Assembly (NCBI RefSeq): GCF_014904755.1
Contig: NZ_JACZFQ010000043.1
Coordinates: forward strand, 1-64,000
Reading direction: 5' to 3'
From: Neoluteolibacter marinus
GTDB lineage: Bacteria > Verrucomicrobiota > Verrucomicrobiia > Verrucomicrobiales > Akkermansiaceae
Length of the DNA: 64,000 nt
Shown here: positions 62,001 to 64,000 of the stretch, one piece after another
Position numbering within the stretch: position 1 is the first letter of the stretch
Layout of the letters: each line of letters opens with the position of its first letter
Translations under genes and position numbers: made by a program
Notes under the pieces: model-generated
What the model saw: the letters and a program-made list of their open reading frames with translations, nothing else
Database searches by the model: none
Told to the model about the DNA's origin: nothing

Positions 62001-62110
62001 TCCTCGGTGTAAAGGGCGTCGCGGAGAGGTTCGCGGAGGTCGGCGGGCGCCGCGACGGCCGCAGACGACATGAGCGCGATGGCGAGCAGGCGTTGGGTGA
62101 GGGGTTTCAT
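59018..62110 (-). CDS. Exported ankyrin-repeat protein with TPR-like and SLBB-like parts
   Basis: A 1030-residue exported protein (signal MKPLTQRLLAIALMSSAAVAA). The N-terminal part (about 25-110) is TPR-like (AAKQYEAILAAH, ALFRLAEVRRKQNRNDEAIALYQRLL). Residues about 150-500 hold eight or nine ankyrin-like repeats (such as LEACRLLLDAGVDPNA, FEIARLLLNRGADPN, LMELLLKHGADPDG). The C-terminal half has repeated SLBB/export-like endings: LEEGDTLKLILP, LQGGDIIELPLL and LRDGDILLAKSIP. The whole is unlike any single family known to me. It is the first gene of the operon with the kinase and regulator and may be an envelope sensor partner or an output of the regulator. ATG 62110 is chosen for the signal peptide. 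Confidence 0.82.
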   Translation of the reverse strand: MKPLTQRLLAIALMSSAAVAAPADLREPLRDALYTEEVTRDPEAAAKQYEAILAAHDAQRPFAATALFRLAEVRRKQNRNDEAIALYQRLLLEFPRAEAEAKLARENLAALGGELPAGDTSPEPSDEELELAHVKELAETSPDALAEPSIICRAIRANHLEVIKFILGKTPEHDFSKPEGSMGTPLSQASGAAALEACRLLLDAGVDPNATGNREALEIACHEGFFEIARLLLNRGADPNGKGSQQPLKNAVMRGHARIASLLLDKGANPDLPVPAPGRDEPVRITGHPVYGASNTMLRREFGEPLLLAAMQEDTVMLELLLKRGADPNHAEIRTGLTALHLCVSPAWGGNRAAVPLLLAAGAKPDVEAKAFAEETHTGLRAVEHTGGMTPLLIAVRNKLLPEAILLLEAGAPAGDSELLLESHGDPRLMELLLKHGADPDGTDASGMPLLFVSIQQNRSELFRALINSGADVNRTYQGNSPLREAAKKEETWSLAETLISRGAVPEGPWKDNLFEGSDPSNRSKLIRRFNFPEVAARPAISVFLEPVQMRPRWEIMELVASKSDEAPPPLLDLILSRRTSDLGRSGFYPDGHTNQPWPDFVTLTRFQQDGKAEEIKIELTGGQPFPSLAWGDILEFQRSDHPAADPHWALLKRVAFPVTVEIQGRDRHLEVRGDCLVFDPTSDVIPWLGAGALMRLLWQPLDPSIRRENIEIVVVRTGWQDIRLPLAGGGPSDFQLEEGDTLKLILPPPPAKVPPREDGQWWETPEARLSRVTLHVPGHPFVRHFGVTRKTDIRPAAPTVPTLLQALADVLAPTYGNGPNVEPDKLVGAMIQATYFNPVVVLPHPDFSKIRLRRLLDDGNEEVRVIDLATVIRASSETTTTGDARSADLVLQGGDIIELPLLKDHSGETWKGVSPKVADFFRKALSCRVQYTDTRGTTSLRDIIYQPVHFEETEAGWYPFPPDPKRATATLRASAALETSPYSDFSVTRDGVDYEKLTTSARPIFLRDGDILLAKSIPVPPPQKPAASR

Positions 62111-62148
62111 GATCATGTGCCGAGAATGGCACCTTCGCGGAGACCGGT

Positions 62149-62169
62149 TTGTCATGGAATGGTCATGAG
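62149..62169 (-). promoter_or_regulatory. 11-bp-period direct repeat upstream of the ankyrin operon
   Basis: GTCATG occurs at 62151-62156 and again exactly 11 bp later at 62162-62167. Tandem repeats at 11-bp spacing are the binding sites of OmpR/PhoB-type regulators, and TGTCAT-like units resemble the Pho box. The operon includes such a regulator, which suggests autoregulation. It lies about 40-55 bp upstream of the ankyrin start, and on the other side faces the outer-membrane protein gene. Confidence 0.4.
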
Positions 62170-62273
62170 TTCAATGACTCCCCGGGAGCAAAATATGCGG
62201 AGTGTCGGCGGGGCGGCGGTTAGAGGGGGGCGGGGCGATCTGGCAGGCTGCGGGCGTTCCAACCAAACACACC

Positions 62274-63227
62274 ATGAACGCTTCAACCCTCGCCACCCTG
62301 ACCGGAATCCTCGGCGCCTGCGCCGCGACCGCCGGGACGATCATCACCGAGCCGGCTGCCGCGCCGATCACGACCTCCGGCTTCGAGAACGCCCGCCGGC
62401 CGATTTCCAACCCGACTTTGTTCGACCTGGCGCTGCCGACGACCAACCTGCATCCGATCGTGATGTACCAGCGCCTGCCGGACTTCGTGAACACCACGGT
62501 CGGGCCGCTGCCGATGGGGGGCGATGTCCAGGTCTACGCCCTGCAGTTCGAGGTCGCGCTGAACGAGCGGCTTTCGATCGTGGCGACCAAGGACGGCTAC
62601 GTGGACATCAATCCGGACACCAAGCCGCTGTGGTCGGACGAGTCCGGGTTCGCCAACATCGGCGCGGGCCTGAAATACGCTTTCATCTACGATCCGGCCA
62701 GTAGCACGGCGGTGAGCGGAACGCTGACCTTCGAGTTCCCGACCGGCAACCACGATGTCTTCCAGGGGGAAGGCGACGGGGCCGCCAACCTGATCGTGTC
62801 GGGGCTGAAGCTATGGGACGAACTCGAGGTCGCCGGGGCGGCGGGCCTGCACCTGCCCTTCGACGGCCAGATGGCGACCACCTCCTTCGTGAGCGGGCAT
62901 GTCAGCTACGAGCTCTGCAGCTGGTTCATCCCGCTGCTGGAGGTCAACTGGCACCACGTGCTGGACGCGGGCAACGGCCGGCCGAACTTCTTCTCGCAAG
63001 CCGGGGGCGGGGTGCCGGTGGTGGCCACCTTCGAGGGTGCCGACCTGCTGAATTTCGGGGCGTCGAACGCCTCCCAGAACCGGGACTTCGTCACCGCGGC
63101 CGTGGGTTTCCGCTCGCGCCTGTCGGAGTCGGTCGACCTCGGTCTGGCCTATGAATTGCCCCTGACCAGCAAGGGCGACGGGATCATGGAAGACCGGGTG
63201 ACCCTGGATCTGGTCTGGACGTTTTGA
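62274..63227 (+). CDS. Outer-membrane beta-barrel protein (transporter-like)
   Basis: A 317-residue exported protein (signal MNASTLATLTGILGACAATAG). Barrel-type strands alternate through the length (LNERLSIVATKDGYVDI, AVSGTLTFEFPTGNHDVF, DLGLAYELPLTSKGDG) and the protein ends in a Trp-Thr-Phe (DLVWTF), the usual C-terminal signal for outer-membrane insertion. FEFPTGN and the GAGLKYAF pattern resemble transporter-like beta-barrels. No exact family is assigned. Divergent from the ankyrin operon; a terminator follows. Confidence 0.8.
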   Translation: MNASTLATLTGILGACAATAGTIITEPAAAPITTSGFENARRPISNPTLFDLALPTTNLHPIVMYQRLPDFVNTTVGPLPMGGDVQVYALQFEVALNERLSIVATKDGYVDINPDTKPLWSDESGFANIGAGLKYAFIYDPASSTAVSGTLTFEFPTGNHDVFQGEGDGAANLIVSGLKLWDELEVAGAAGLHLPFDGQMATTSFVSGHVSYELCSWFIPLLEVNWHHVLDAGNGRPNFFSQAGGGVPVVATFEGADLLNFGASNASQNRDFVTAAVGFRSRLSESVDLGLAYELPLTSKGDGIMEDRVTLDLVWTF

Positions 63228-63242
63228 TTCGGGCTGGTTCGG

Positions 63243-63292
63243 GCCGCCTCCGGGGCGCGGGTGCACTGCGCTGCCGGGGGCGGCTTTTTTTT
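63243..63292 (+). terminator. Rho-independent terminator after the outer-membrane gene
   Basis: An 11-bp GC-rich stem (GCCGCCTCCGG 63243-63253 with CCGGGGGCGGC 63274-63284, one T-G pair) runs directly into eight Ts. Confidence 0.9.
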
Positions 63293-63358
63293 GAGGTCGT
63301 GCCGGCGCCCCGGGGGATGGGGATTGCACGACGGACCGGGGCCGGTAGCGTCGGGGCC

Positions 63359-64000
63359 GTGAAGACAAAGGCGATCTCGCTGTTGCAGGAATTGACGGAG
63401 GCGCATTCGGTGCCGGGGCATGAAGACGAGGTCCGGGCGATTTTCGTCGATGAGCTCGGCGAGTGCGGTGAGCTGACGACCGACCGCTCGGGCGGGGTGT
63501 TCTGCGAGTTCGACGGCGAGGGCCCGCGGGTGGTCGTGGCCGGCCACATGGACGAGGTGGGCTTCCTCGTGCAAAACATCACCCAGGACGGCTTCCTGCA
63601 GTTCGTGACCGTGGGCGGCTGGTGGGAGCATGTATTGCTTTCGCAGCGGGTCGAAGTCCGCACCCGGAGCGGCGACAAGATCATCGGGGTCGTGACGTCG
63701 CGGCCACCGCACTTCCTGACGCCCGAGCAACGCAGGATGGTGATTTCACTGGACCAGATGTTCATCGACATCGGGGCGAGTTCACGGACCGAGGCGGAAC
63801 AGGAGTTCGGGGTTGCCCTCGGCGATCCGATCGCGCCCTGGTCCCCGTTCACCCTGATGAAGCGCGAAGACTGGTACATGGCGAAGGCCTTCGACAACCG
63901 GGTGGGCATGGCGGGGGCGATCCAAGCCGGACAGATCCTGGCCGGACAGGACTTGCCGAACCGCTTGATCGTGGGTGGCACGGTGCAGGAGGAAGTCGGG
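63359..64000 (+). CDS. M42-family metallo-aminopeptidase (partial, cut by window end)
   Basis: The first 214 residues of an M42 glutamyl aminopeptidase/endoglucanase-like protein, beginning at GTG 63359. Visible elements: SVPGHEDEVR, the first zinc ligand in VVVAGHMDEVGF, the bridging Asp in KAFDNRVG (about residue 178-186), and the general-base Glu in VQEEVG at the very edge. Tetrahedral M42 enzymes digest small peptides in the cytoplasm. The missing C-terminus should hold the remaining metal ligands. No Shine-Dalgarno sequence is seen. Confidence 0.88.
   Translation, partial: MKTKAISLLQELTEAHSVPGHEDEVRAIFVDELGECGELTTDRSGGVFCEFDGEGPRVVVAGHMDEVGFLVQNITQDGFLQFVTVGGWWEHVLLSQRVEVRTRSGDKIIGVVTSRPPHFLTPEQRRMVISLDQMFIDIGASSRTEAEQEFGVALGDPIAPWSPFTLMKREDWYMAKAFDNRVGMAGAIQAGQILAGQDLPNRLIVGGTVQEEVG

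Overview
The window is high-GC, gene-dense chromosomal DNA most consistent with a member of the Verrucomicrobiota (PVC superphylum). The supporting signs are a fused LpxC-FabZ protein, a tuf/tRNA-Trp/secE/nusG/rplKAJL/rpoBC block, frequent secreted proteins with cytochrome-PA14, dehydrogenase-propeller and LamG-like folds, and few Shine-Dalgarno sequences. LpxC, an Mla-type MCE protein and several outer-membrane barrels show a Gram-negative envelope. I see no insertion sequence, phage, CRISPR array or plasmid function. The taxonomic call is inference from gene content.

Layout. 1-5600: tRNA-Glu, transketolase, and housekeeping genes (HD protein, flavin reductase, tRNA-dihydrouridine synthase, a membrane-anchored coiled-coil protein). 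5636-14288: a ten-gene, one-direction NAD cluster, with an NrtR-type Nudix repressor and its probable operator, then pncB, DUF4291, kptA (RNA 2'-phosphotransferase), a macro-domain gene, nadE, a second macro-domain gene, pncA, pnuC and a nadR-like gene. Most junctions are overlapping or nearly so. 14320-16705: MlaF- and MlaD-like lipid-transport genes without an MlaE permease, and a lipoprotein. 16719-22337: a LamG-like secreted protein, a PAS/SpoIIE phosphatase, a DUF2452 protein, a thioredoxin-like ferredoxin, and then a PcfJ-domain gene plus a coupled membrane-protein gene bracketed by two related long palindromic repeats. 22357-25835: lpxC-fabZ, an RluA-type synthase, Nif3 and 3-methyladenine glycosylase. 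25854-26152: two divergent tRNA-Gly genes.

26195-34075 looks like a polysaccharide-export module: a proline-rich secreted protein, an outer-membrane beta-barrel, a Wzc-like tyrosine autokinase and a very short Wza-like OPX protein, followed by a PDZ protein and a tail-specific protease. yggS and a DUF971 gene follow. 35112-39438 (minus strand) carries a dehydrogenase-type propeller, a cytochrome c/PA14 protein and an N-acetylmuramoyl-L-alanine amidase. A YmdB-like phosphodiesterase precedes the information-processing supra-operon at 40432-53625 (tRNA-Thr, tuf, tRNA-Trp, secE, nusG, rplK, rplA, rplJ, rplL, rpoB, rpoC), which starts at a strong sigma70-like promoter and ends at a strong terminator.

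53726-64000: a Gfo/Idh/MocA oxidoreductase paired with a GH76-like glycosidase, small membrane/hypothetical genes, a minus-strand operon joining a large ankyrin/SLBB-like exported protein to a histidine kinase and an OmpR-type regulator (with an 11-bp-period direct repeat upstream), an outer-membrane protein, and the start of an M42 aminopeptidase cut by the window edge.

The most interesting parts are: (i) the NAD cluster, where NAD salvage, an NAD-consuming RNA-repair enzyme, two ADP-ribose-processing macro domains, an uncharacterised DUF4291 protein and an ADP-ribose-responsive repressor sit in one probable transcription unit; (ii) the split OPX/beta-barrel export module; (iii) the ankyrin/SLBB-kinase-regulator operon; and (iv) the paired palindromic repeats around the PcfJ locus.
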